Source of the DNA: Actinomycetes bacterium
GTDB taxonomy: Bacteria; Actinomycetota; Acidimicrobiia; Acidimicrobiales; Acidimicrobiaceae
Assembly: GCA_021819725.1 (NCBI GenBank)
Contig: JAKAQR010000013.1
Coordinates: 14,990 to 62,290 of the forward strand
Length of the DNA stretch: 47,301 nucleotides
Reading direction: 5' to 3'
Shown piece after piece: positions 1 to 7,363 of the stretch. The notes beneath the pieces are model-generated. The model saw only the letters and a program-made list of their open reading frames with translations, was not told the origin of the DNA and searched no databases. The position numbers and the translations under genes are program-made. Position 1 is the stretch's first letter. Every line of letters starts with the position of its first letter.

Positions 1-300
1 CGATCGTGACCGCGGAGGTTTCCGTTCTGGTCCACGACCTGATCGCCAGGATCGACCCGATCGTGACCGCGGAGGTTTCCGTTCTGGTCCACGACCTGAT
101 CGCCAGGATCGACCCGATCGTGACCGCGGAGGTTTCCGTTCTGGTCCACGACCTGATCGCCAGGATCGACCCGATCGTGACCGCAGCCAAGACGGTGATC
201 GTCCACGATACTCCCGACCACGAGATAGCGATCGTGACCGCGGAGGTTTCCGTTCTGGTCCACGACCTGATCGCCAGGATCGACCCGATCGTGACCGCGG
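1..300. repeat. 57-bp tandem repeat array (five units plus a partial)
   Basis: Units begin at 1, 58, 115, 172, 229 and 286 with CGATCGTGACCGC. Units 1, 2, 3 and 5 are identical by eye. Unit 4 keeps the first 13 bases and part of the middle (GTCCACGA) but otherwise differs. The sixth unit ends after about 15 bases. The period of 57 is 19 codons, so any frame is kept through the array; the frame that joins the TPR domain reads a D/R/G/P-rich linker. The array touches the window edge, so its true length is unknown. Confidence 0.95.
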
Positions 301-1099
301 AGTCGATCAACGGGCAGAGCCTGGTTTGGATTGGGTAGAGGCCGAGGCGGTGGCCTCCGAGTCTGTGCCAAGTGAGCCATCAAGTCTTCCATCGCTTCGT
401 TTTCATGCATCGCGCTGGTTGCAAAAAGAGTCAGGCGATGCGCCCTCGAGGGCGCGGATCCGTGATGCGAGTCAAGAGACTTCCAAGGTACGTTCCCAAC
501 GTCCATCAATGCGAGGCAAGAGTCGCTCAGCTATGCAACAGTTGCTTGCACGAGCCACAGAAGCCTATGAGCGTGACCGCTTCGAGGAGACGCTGCGCAT
601 TACGCGCCGAATCGATTCGATGGACCCGGATGAACCGGAAGTGTTGGAGCTCATGGGTCTGAGCCTCTATCGCCTCGCTCGCTACGATGCAGCGCTTCGT
701 GTGTTGCGTAAGGTTCATAAGGCGACAGACAATTTCGATCAACTGCCTGTGCTGATGGACTGCGCACGGGCCCTTGGTCGGACGAGCGAGTTGGAGCGAT
801 GGTGGTTGCGTCTGCGTGAAGCGTCTCCAGCCAAGGAAGTTGTTGTTGAGGGACGCATTGTCTATGCTGGTGCCTTGGCGGACCAGGGGAAGCTTGCTGA
901 GGCTATCGCGTTGATGGAACAAGGTCTAGCTAAAGAGCGCCGTGGGACCGCATTGACAAATATTCGGCAACGATATCTCCTGGCTCAACTTTTCGAGCGT
1001 GCTGGTGATGCCTCTGGAGCTCGAGAGATTTACCTACAGTTGTTTAAAGAAGACAAGAATCTCTATGACGTTGCCGAACGTCTTGCCGTCTTGAGTTAG
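2..1099 (+). CDS. TPR protein with repeat-rich basic/acidic N-terminal linker (5' partial)
   Basis: The frame starting at base 2 has no stop codon until 1099, so the gene enters from outside the window; 365 residues are visible. The first ~95 residues are 19-residue repeats rich in Arg, Asp, Gly and Pro (unit begins DRDRGGFRSG). The C-terminal ~190 residues form helical TPR-like repeats (AYERDRFEETLR, LSLYRLARYDAALRVLRK, EGRIVYAGALADQGKLAEAI, LFERAGDASGAREIYLQLF). This resembles the actinobacterial TPR family exemplified by Mycobacterium Rv1691, which also sits beside a HAD phosphatase gene as here. A TTG at 326 could serve as a start, but the open frame upstream and the linker composition argue against it. 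The function is unknown; TPRs usually mediate protein-protein contacts. I am fairly sure of the TPR domain and less sure of the upstream extension. Confidence 0.7.
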   Translation, partial: DRDRGGFRSGPRPDRQDRPDRDRGGFRSGPRPDRQDRPDRDRGGFRSGPRPDRQDRPDRDRSQDGDRPRYSRPRDSDRDRGGFRSGPRPDRQDRPDRDRGVDQRAEPGLDWVEAEAVASESVPSEPSSLPSLRFHASRWLQKESGDAPSRARIRDASQETSKVRSQRPSMRGKSRSAMQQLLARATEAYERDRFEETLRITRRIDSMDPDEPEVLELMGLSLYRLARYDAALRVLRKVHKATDNFDQLPVLMDCARALGRTSELERWWLRLREASPAKEVVVEGRIVYAGALADQGKLAEAIALMEQGLAKERRGTALTNIRQRYLLAQLFERAGDASGAREIYLQLFKEDKNLYDVAERLAVLS

Positions 1100-1140
1100 T
1101 GTCAGTTACGGTGAAGGCAGTGGTCTCCGCCGAACTGACA
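1100..1140. terminator. Candidate stem-loop after the TPR gene
   Basis: An 8-bp perfect inverted repeat, TGTCAGTT (1100-1107) and AACTGACA (1133-1140), starts one base after the TPR stop codon. It encloses 25 bases with some further pairing. There is no T-run. It lies between convergent genes, so it could end transcripts from both sides. Confidence 0.35.
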
Positions 1141-1237
1141 ACACTCATGGCTTGTGGTGATTGGCACTTCTGTGAGAGCAAGAGGGTAAGCCGCCGTTAG
1201 GCCTGATGGAACAGATGTTCCTGAGCTTGTGTACGCT

Positions 1238-2146
1238 TCACTGCGCCTTCATGTCATGACTTTTCTGCCAAGCCCCAGCCAAGATCGTTGTCGATGGCGT
1301 TAGTGCAACATTGGCAGGAAAGCACAGCGCCCGGTCCCTTGAGGCAGCGATTTCGCGCAGAGCTGCAAAGTTGGGATACCATGTGATCTTTCCCTCTGTT
1401 TGAGTCCACGCCATCGAGGGATGCGCTAGAACCGGCTTGTCCATGTCCCGGGGAGACCGGTTTGTCATGCCAAATGTGATCTCTTGTTCTTGGGTGTGGT
1501 AGCAGGCAACCCTGTCAGTGATCGCTTGTGCATCCTGACTTGTGGATAGCGAGAGAAGCCAGTTTTTGGCTCTTGCGGTCGCATCTTGACTTGGTTCAAC
1601 TGTCACTGCTGGTCGCAAGCATGTGGCGGCGACCTCGAGCGATGTGATGAAAACGGGGGCGAGATCGACCGGCGCCCCTCCAGGGCGCTCAAGTATTGTG
1701 AGCGCCGGTTGATCAATGAGGATCGCGGCGATCACTCTGTCAAGGGCCGGTCCGTCGTAGTGTTCGAGACGGTGAATGATGCCGTTGTTGTCGGCTACAT
1801 TGCCAAGGTAGCCACCTTGGTTAGCCAAGATAGCGTCGAGATCGTGCGTATCAATGGCGATCCATAGTGGCGGGTTTGTTCCAAGATGTGGCAAGCCGAC
1901 GACGAGACCTCGAATACGCAGCCGTTCCTCAGTCCTCGTGGTGGCAATGGTGTAGCGATAGTACGAGGGCACATCTTCATGGATCAGGTTTGGCGATAAC
2001 CGAGTACCTGGTATCGCATCGTCGAATCCTTCCACACCTGCGGCCTCGGCGTCTAGGTGGATGAGCGAGATTGGCTCCACCCTAGGTACGTTCGTTGGGC
2101 ATAGCATGGTGGCCGGGTAGCCTGGGGTGGTGTTGAGATTTCTCAT
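1238..2146 (-). CDS. DUF1015-like protein (divergent)
   Basis: This 302-residue frame is the only sensible reading of this stretch. It resembles the DUF1015 family, which includes the archaeal free-serine kinase SerK. The similarity is recognisable in the segment VADNNGIIHRLEHYDGPALD followed by DRVIAAILIDQPALTI, where typical members read V-D-GxxHRLW...I...L...PLLIADGHHR. The expected DGHHR motif is missing: the corresponding place reads ALTILERPGG. It is also shorter than the usual ~400 residues, so the catalytic function may be lost or the family call wrong. Start choice is weak: ATG at 2146 leaves a 37-bp gap to the divergent HAD gene, ATG at 2107 is possible, and no clear ribosome-binding site is seen for either. 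Confidence 0.55.
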   Translation of the reverse strand: MRNLNTTPGYPATMLCPTNVPRVEPISLIHLDAEAAGVEGFDDAIPGTRLSPNLIHEDVPSYYRYTIATTRTEERLRIRGLVVGLPHLGTNPPLWIAIDTHDLDAILANQGGYLGNVADNNGIIHRLEHYDGPALDRVIAAILIDQPALTILERPGGAPVDLAPVFITSLEVAATCLRPAVTVEPSQDATARAKNWLLSLSTSQDAQAITDRVACYHTQEQEITFGMTNRSPRDMDKPVLAHPSMAWTQTEGKITWYPNFAALREIAASRDRALCFPANVALTPSTTILAGAWQKSHDMKAQ

Positions 2147-2183
2147 TTGAGACGTAAGGTTAATGCGTAGGACGGAGTGAAGT

Positions 2184-2942
2184 ATGCAGTGGTTGCTCGA
2201 TCTAGACGGGGTGGTGTGGACACTCGATACCCCGATTGGAGGTTCAGTCCAGGCGATCACGCGGCTGAAAGAACTTGGTCACCAAGTTCGCTTTGTGACG
2301 AATAATTCCTCCCTCTCACGGACCCAGTACATCGACAAATTAGCGCGGTTCGGGGTGACGGCCAGTCATCAGGAAATTCTCACCTCGGCGATGGCGGCTG
2401 CGACGCTGGTGAAGGAAGGGGAACGCGTGCTCGCGATTGGCGAGCTGGGATTGATTGAGGAGCTTGAGAACGTTGGAGCCGATCTTGTAGTGCCAAAGCG
2501 ACTGGAGGATGCCGAAGGGCTTGACACAGTTGTCTTGGGTTGGTACCGCCAGTTTGGTTATGCTGACATGTCGAATGCTTGTGTGGCGATCCGATCAGGT
2601 GCCCGATTCCTTGCGACAAATGCCGATCCGTCGTACCCGCTTGAGCGGCTTGTCGTTCCCGGAACGGGAGCGTTGGTCGCTGCGGTAGTAACCGCCACGG
2701 GTGCCCAACCAATTTTTGCTGGCAAACCTGAGGATCCTATGGTGCAGTTGGTCCGACCGCTATTGGCGGATGAGACCATTATGGTTGGGGATCGCTTAAG
2801 TACTGACGGTCGTTTCGCAGCGCGCCTTGGTGTTGAGTTTGGGCTAGTGCATTCCGGGGTACGCGAAGAGCATGACCCCGACATCCCGGTGAGTTTGCAA
2901 GCTGGCAGTTTGGCGGCAATAGTAGCAATGAAGGTAGGTTGA
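2184..2942 (+). CDS. HAD-superfamily (subclass IIA, NagD-like) phosphatase
   Basis: A 252-residue protein with the HAD motifs in order: DLDGVVW near the N-terminus (nucleophile Asp6, acid/base Asp8), TNNSS for motif II, AGKPEDP for the motif III lysine, and GDRLSTDGRFA for motif IV. The cap between motifs II and III is the C2 type of NagD proteins. By family it should be a Mg-dependent phosphatase of small metabolites; the mycobacterial relative Rv1692 is a glycerol-3-phosphate phosphatase, but the substrate here cannot be read from sequence. ATG at 2184 follows GACGGAGTGAAGT, giving a GGAG ribosome-binding site. One base separates its stop from the next ATG, so the two genes are probably co-transcribed. 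Confidence 0.88.
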   Translation: MQWLLDLDGVVWTLDTPIGGSVQAITRLKELGHQVRFVTNNSSLSRTQYIDKLARFGVTASHQEILTSAMAAATLVKEGERVLAIGELGLIEELENVGADLVVPKRLEDAEGLDTVVLGWYRQFGYADMSNACVAIRSGARFLATNADPSYPLERLVVPGTGALVAAVVTATGAQPIFAGKPEDPMVQLVRPLLADETIMVGDRLSTDGRFAARLGVEFGLVHSGVREEHDPDIPVSLQAGSLAAIVAMKVG

Positions 2943-2943
2943 C

Positions 2944-3951
2944 ATGGTGCGGATGTTGGTATTGGCACGGCGACCGGTTGGTGTCCCGACGATGGACGAC
3001 TTCGATGAAGTGGTGCAAGAAGAACCTCTTCTCGGCGACAACGATGTGCGTATCGAGCCGATGGTGTTCTCCGTCGATCCGTACCTTCGAGGTCGCATGT
3101 CGGACGCTCGTTCCTACGTTGCCCCTTTCGAACTAGGAGGAGCGATTCGTTCAGCGGCGATTGGTAAAATCGTGGAGTCCAATGTCGAGGGCTATCGCGT
3201 GGGTGAACTAGTCCGGGGAGAGTTTCCCTGGGCCACTTCCGTTGTCGCCAATGCGGCAACGTTATGGAAACTTCCGGCAGAAGAAGGCGTCGCACCGTCG
3301 GCATATCTTGGTGTCCTTGGCATGACTGGGTTGACGGCCTATGTGGGTTTGGTCGTATTGGGCAAGGTAACTTCTGAGGATGAAGTTTTGGTGACAGGCG
3401 CAGCAGGAGCGGTCGGTTCGGTCGTTGGCCAACTCGGAAAGATACATGGTGCTCGTGTCGTCGGTTCCGCTGGCGGAACGACGAAGGTGGAAGAGCTGGC
3501 CAAGCTTGGTTTTAGTGCGGGAATTGATTATCGCGCCAGCGAGGACTTTGGGCAAATGTTGCGTGCCGCGTTGCCTGATGGTATCAGTCTGTTCTTTGAC
3601 AACGTGGGCGGCTCCCAGTTTGAAGCGGGACTATACCGTATGAAAGATTTTGGACGTATTCTGCTGTGTGGGGCGATATCTCAGTACAATGACACCGAGC
3701 CTCCATCTGGCCCGCGAGGTTTCGAGGGGCTGGTGGTGCGTCGACGCCTGCAAGTGCAAGGTTTCATCGTTTCAGATCATTTGCAACTCTATCGCGAGTA
3801 CCTGTCACTGGCTACCCAATGGGTGCGCTCGGGGCAGTTGCGGTCTCTTGAGACGGTCGTTGATGGCTTTGAAAGTCTTCCAAATGCCTTCTTGTCCCTG
3901 TTCACTGGGGTGAATATCGGCAAAATGCTCGTACGGGTCTCGACCGAGTAA
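2944..3951 (+). CDS. NADP-dependent oxidoreductase, CurA / MDR family
   Basis: A 335-residue member of the zinc-independent medium-chain dehydrogenases related to curcumin reductase CurA and leukotriene B4 12-hydroxydehydrogenase. The N-terminal GroES-like part contains MVFSVDPYLRGRMSD, typical of this group. The Rossmann fold has VLVTGAAGAVGSVVGQLGK around residues 140-160, followed by DYRASEDF and FFDNVGGSQFEAGL. Zinc-binding cysteines are absent, as expected. These enzymes reduce the double bond of alpha,beta-unsaturated carbonyls with NADPH; the substrate here is not determinable. ATG at 2944 is preceded by AAGGTAGG and starts one base after the HAD stop codon, suggesting translational coupling. 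Confidence 0.88.
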   Translation: MVRMLVLARRPVGVPTMDDFDEVVQEEPLLGDNDVRIEPMVFSVDPYLRGRMSDARSYVAPFELGGAIRSAAIGKIVESNVEGYRVGELVRGEFPWATSVVANAATLWKLPAEEGVAPSAYLGVLGMTGLTAYVGLVVLGKVTSEDEVLVTGAAGAVGSVVGQLGKIHGARVVGSAGGTTKVEELAKLGFSAGIDYRASEDFGQMLRAALPDGISLFFDNVGGSQFEAGLYRMKDFGRILLCGAISQYNDTEPPSGPRGFEGLVVRRRLQVQGFIVSDHLQLYREYLSLATQWVRSGQLRSLETVVDGFESLPNAFLSLFTGVNIGKMLVRVSTE

Positions 3952-4148
3952 CCGCTCGCGTACCCACGTTTGCTCAGCAAGATTGAGGATCGCTTCGCGC
4001 GACCACAGCGGGGTAGTCCGTCGGGTACGGAGTCTTCCGCGAGGGTTGTCCGAGGCGTATTCTGAAGATTTGAGAAGCTCCCGTAACGAAATGTTCGCAA
4101 ACTGTTCATATGGCTGTTGCTCCTTGATATAGTTAAGCGGTACACAAG

Positions 4149-5255
4149 ATGGTGCGTTGCAAGACAAGGGGGGTGTCGAGATTGGGGGATCGTCCAACGA
4201 TCTATGCGGTTGCTGCACGCTGTGGTGTCTCTACAACGACCGTGTCTCGCGTCATGCAGGATGAGACTTTTGGCTCGGAACGCACTCGTCAGCGCGTTCT
4301 CGCTACCGCCTTGGAGCTAGGTTGGGTGCCAAACGGCGCCGCACGAGGTCTTGCATCTCGTCGGGCGGGCATTGTCGGGCTCCTGTTCCCCGATCTCGGA
4401 GAACCGGACGTGGGCCAGGAGGAATCACCTCTCTATGTCGATCAGGTCATCCGTGGAGCAGAGCGTGTAGCTACGCATGCTGGTCAAGCTGTGCTGATCG
4501 CTGCGCTGAAAGCATCTGGCGGGAAGAATCTTGCGTATTCTGTTGCGAGTAAGGTCGATGGGCTTGTCATCATGTCACGAAGCCTTGCTGATAAGGATGT
4601 TGCGGCGATCGCCAGAATGGTGCCGGTCGTATTGCTAGCGCATCGACCTGGGCGACGTTCGCTGGACCATGTTGCAGTAGACAACCGTACTGGTGCGCGC
4701 GACATCACAGCCCACCTTCTTGCGGCGCACGGATATGAGAATATCGTCTTTGTCGGGGGCCCTGAAGGTTCGCCGGACTCGAGTGAGCGGTTTGCGGGGT
4801 TTTGTGAAGCGCTTGCGCAAGCTGGACGAACCTTACCGCTGCATCCAGCCGCCGAGGGTGGATTCACTGAGCTTGGGGGACGTACGGCCATGGAGCGACT
4901 ACTTGCTGGGGGTCGGCCGCCGAGAGCGATTGTTTTTGGAAACGATGAGATGGCTATTGGGGCCATGAGTGTCTTGCGAACGGCGGGTATCAACGTGCCC
5001 GGTGATATAGCGATTACGGGGTTCGATAATATCTCTGTTTCGCGACATGTCACCCCGCCGTTGACCACCGTACGGCAGCCGATGCGTGAGTTGGGTGAGG
5101 CAGCGATCGAGCTGTTGCTCGCTCGGATACGCCAGCCGGACGCGACTAGGAAGACACTCTATCTCTCCACTGAGTTGATACTGCGTGAGAGCTGCGGTTG
5201 TGTAAGCAGCTTGTCGGCGACTAGTGAACGAGAGGAACTGCGAGATGACCGATAG
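4149..5255 (+). CDS. LacI-family transcriptional regulator
   Basis: A 368-residue regulator. The N-terminal helix-turn-helix and hinge are clear: IYAVAARCGVSTTTVSRVMQ, then NGAARGLASRRAGIVGLLFP. The sugar-binding domain follows, with VDGLVIMSRS, DHVAVDNRTGARDITAHLL, PRAIVFGNDEMAIGAM and GFDNISVSRHVTPPLTTVRQ. The C-terminus ends near ILRESCGC, as in many LacI members. It lies directly upstream of a glycosidase gene and a transporter, so it most likely represses that cluster until a sugar binds. The start may be ATG 4149 or GTG 4173; neither has a well-spaced ribosome-binding site. Its last 11 bases overlap the preferred start region of the next gene. The 200-bp gap upstream holds no gene. Confidence 0.9.
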   Translation: MVRCKTRGVSRLGDRPTIYAVAARCGVSTTTVSRVMQDETFGSERTRQRVLATALELGWVPNGAARGLASRRAGIVGLLFPDLGEPDVGQEESPLYVDQVIRGAERVATHAGQAVLIAALKASGGKNLAYSVASKVDGLVIMSRSLADKDVAAIARMVPVVLLAHRPGRRSLDHVAVDNRTGARDITAHLLAAHGYENIVFVGGPEGSPDSSERFAGFCEALAQAGRTLPLHPAAEGGFTELGGRTAMERLLAGGRPPRAIVFGNDEMAIGAMSVLRTAGINVPGDIAITGFDNISVSRHVTPPLTTVRQPMRELGEAAIELLLARIRQPDATRKTLYLSTELILRESCGCVSSLSATSEREELRDDR

Positions 5256-7071
5256 CATCGACGCCCGTAAGGATTGGGAGGAGCGCATCTATGATCGTTC
5301 GGATTCCCAGCGGGCAGACTCCTACCTACCGCCGCCGATGGGCGTGGTGGCGACCTCCGACGTTGGTTGCATTGGACTGAGCTGGGACAAGGTGGATGGA
5401 GCAGTCGGTTATGTGATCGAGTGTACCGGAAAGGACGGGGAACCATCTCTGTTGCGGCATGGCGGTAGCGATGTGGCAGCCGTCGCGGGGCCATCTTTTG
5501 TGGTGACGGGACTCGATGATGGGATCGATTATCTGTTCAGGATCGCTGCCGTGAGCACTGCGGAAGCGAGGTCAGGCAATTGGTCCCAAGAGGTAAGTGC
5601 CGCCACGCTTCCAGGTGCTGCGGTGCCGTTGCGGGTTGCGGTCGGCGCCTCAACGGTGGTAGGTCCACTCCATCCGGTGTGGAACATGGTCGGTTCCGAA
5701 AGGCTATCGCAACTGCTTATGGGTCAAGACGCCTACGGGAATGATATCGGGCGTGAGTTTCACGAGGCATTGCGGATCGCCCATGACGAATTGGGAGTGC
5801 GATGGGTGAGGGCTCATGCAATCTTTCATGATGATCTACGGGTAGTTCGACGTGGAGCCACTGGGACGCTTGACTTTGATTTTGGGGTTATCGATACTCT
5901 TTACGATCAAATCCTTGAGATTGGGCTACGACCGGTTGTCGAACTCTCCTTTATGCCAGAGGCATTGGCAAGTGATCCGTCGAAGACGGTCTTTACCTAC
6001 CGCGGCATCGTGTCTCCGCCGACTGACTGGTCCGAGTGGAGATTGCTGGTGAGGTCGTTCGCGGAGCATCTGGTAGAACGTTACGGTCTTGAAGAGGTCG
6101 CACAGTGGCCGTTTGAAGTGTGGAATGAGCCCAACCTGGAGGTCTTCTGGTCTGGGAGTCGAGAGGATTATTTCCGACTCTATGACGAGTCAGCATTCGC
6201 ACTCAAGGAGGTCGATCCAAGTTTGCAGGTCGGTGGTCCTTCGAGTGCAGCAAGCGAATGGGTTGAAGCGTTGGCGCGACATACTCGTGAGGTGGATGGA
6301 CCTCTGGATTTTGTGAGTACGCATACCTACGGTAATCTGCCACTAGATTTTCGCCCAGTTCTCGACAGCATTGGCTATCAAGACCTCCCTATCTATTGGA
6401 CGGAGTGGGGGGTTGGGAGCACCCATTTCGGCCCAGTACATGATGCGGTGGCAGGTGCACCCTTTATCCTTGCTGGCTATCGAGCGACGGCGGGCCGACT
6501 TGACGCCTTGGCCTACTGGGTGGTGAGTGATCACTTTGAAGAGTTGGGTCGGCCGCCGAGGCTCTTCCATGATGGCTTTGGCCTATTGAGCGTTGGTAAC
6601 CTACGTAAACCTCGGTACTGGGCTGTCTATTTGGCGGCGAATCAAGGACCGCAAGAGGTAGAGAGCAGAATATCTGCCTCACGGGCGACGGTTGATGTGC
6701 AGGCATCTCGGCATTCAGATGGGACAATTGACATTCTCTTGTGGAATGGAACCATCAACACTGAGGTAATGCGTGGCGATCCACGACTGGATCGGGAAGT
6801 GGATTTGATTGTCGATCAGCTCCCTGCCTCCCAGTACAGCATCGCGATCGCTAGGGTCGATGAGCTTCACTCCAACATCGTGGCGCACCTGTCGGACGAC
6901 ATCGACTGGCCTGATGGGCGCCAGTGGGATGAGCTACGCCGGTGCGACCAGCTTTATCACGAAGATCCCCAGATGATCTCTGCGATCGAGGGGCGGGCCA
7001 ACCTGCATCTAACGCTGCCACATCCGGGGGTCGCTCGGCTACGCCTTCGACCGATTGAGGAGGCGTTGTGA
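5245..7071 (+). CDS. GH39-like glycoside hydrolase with N-terminal FN3-like domain
   Basis: A 608-residue protein. Residues ~30-125 look like a fibronectin type III domain (IGLSWDKVDGAVGYVIEC, LDDGIDYLFRIAAVS). The catalytic domain resembles GH39 beta-xylosidases: EVWNEPNL gives the acid/base Glu295 and YWTEWGVG the nucleophile Glu387. The substrate could be beta-xylosides, though GH39 also includes iduronidases. No signal peptide is visible, so it should act in the cytoplasm on imported oligosaccharides. Start: ATG 5245 has GAGGA 9 bases upstream and overlaps the lacI-type gene, while a GTG at 5224 would add seven residues. Location between a LacI regulator and an ABC transporter supports a sugar-use role. 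Clan A fold confident, exact family moderately so. Confidence 0.8.
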   Translation: MTDSIDARKDWEERIYDRSDSQRADSYLPPPMGVVATSDVGCIGLSWDKVDGAVGYVIECTGKDGEPSLLRHGGSDVAAVAGPSFVVTGLDDGIDYLFRIAAVSTAEARSGNWSQEVSAATLPGAAVPLRVAVGASTVVGPLHPVWNMVGSERLSQLLMGQDAYGNDIGREFHEALRIAHDELGVRWVRAHAIFHDDLRVVRRGATGTLDFDFGVIDTLYDQILEIGLRPVVELSFMPEALASDPSKTVFTYRGIVSPPTDWSEWRLLVRSFAEHLVERYGLEEVAQWPFEVWNEPNLEVFWSGSREDYFRLYDESAFALKEVDPSLQVGGPSSAASEWVEALARHTREVDGPLDFVSTHTYGNLPLDFRPVLDSIGYQDLPIYWTEWGVGSTHFGPVHDAVAGAPFILAGYRATAGRLDALAYWVVSDHFEELGRPPRLFHDGFGLLSVGNLRKPRYWAVYLAANQGPQEVESRISASRATVDVQASRHSDGTIDILLWNGTINTEVMRGDPRLDREVDLIVDQLPASQYSIAIARVDELHSNIVAHLSDDIDWPDGRQWDELRRCDQLYHEDPQMISAIEGRANLHLTLPHPGVARLRLRPIEEAL

Positions 7072-7363
7072 GGCTTATGTCAGTGACGATGGATCGCGCA
7101 CATGGCGCAATGTCGTGAGCGGACTGGTACGGCGCGCTGCAAGTAGTGAGATCCGTTTGGGTATGTTGTGAGGAGAAGGGGGTCAACAAGGGAGTGGTAA
7201 TTGGGGATCAAGAGAGCTAGCGATGTTCTGCGTTGAGGCAGATATACGCAAGGCGAGTTGTGGACGACAAGCCGGACAATGTGCTGGCAGGCATTCGGTT
7301 GGTGATGCCCAGAAGCGATCGGGTTCGTAGATGGGCGATTGCAATATGTTGGGAGAAGAATTT
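7072..7363. other. Intergenic region upstream of the transporter operon
   Basis: About 290 bases without a plausible gene. It ends in the ribosome-binding site GGGAGAAG for the binding-protein gene. An imperfect palindrome at 7258-7270 (TTGT, five bases, ACAA) could be an operator for the upstream LacI-type regulator, but nothing else supports it. No convincing promoter boxes are seen. Confidence 0.4.

Noticed and set aside
1..300. Array resembling a CRISPR
   Set aside because: Units are directly adjacent with no spacers, and the period is a multiple of three inside an open reading frame.
6..338. ORF of 110 codons repeating TAEVSVLVHDLIARIDPIV
   Set aside because: It lies in a different frame from the TPR gene, ends without a domain, and is explained by the 57-bp repeat keeping all frames open.
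2558..3304. 248-codon minus-strand ORF
   Set aside because: Antisense to the HAD and oxidoreductase genes, which carry clear family motifs.
7258..7270. TTGT-N5-ACAA palindrome as a LacI operator
   Set aside because: Short, single copy and without a promoter; kept only as a remark in the intergenic entry.
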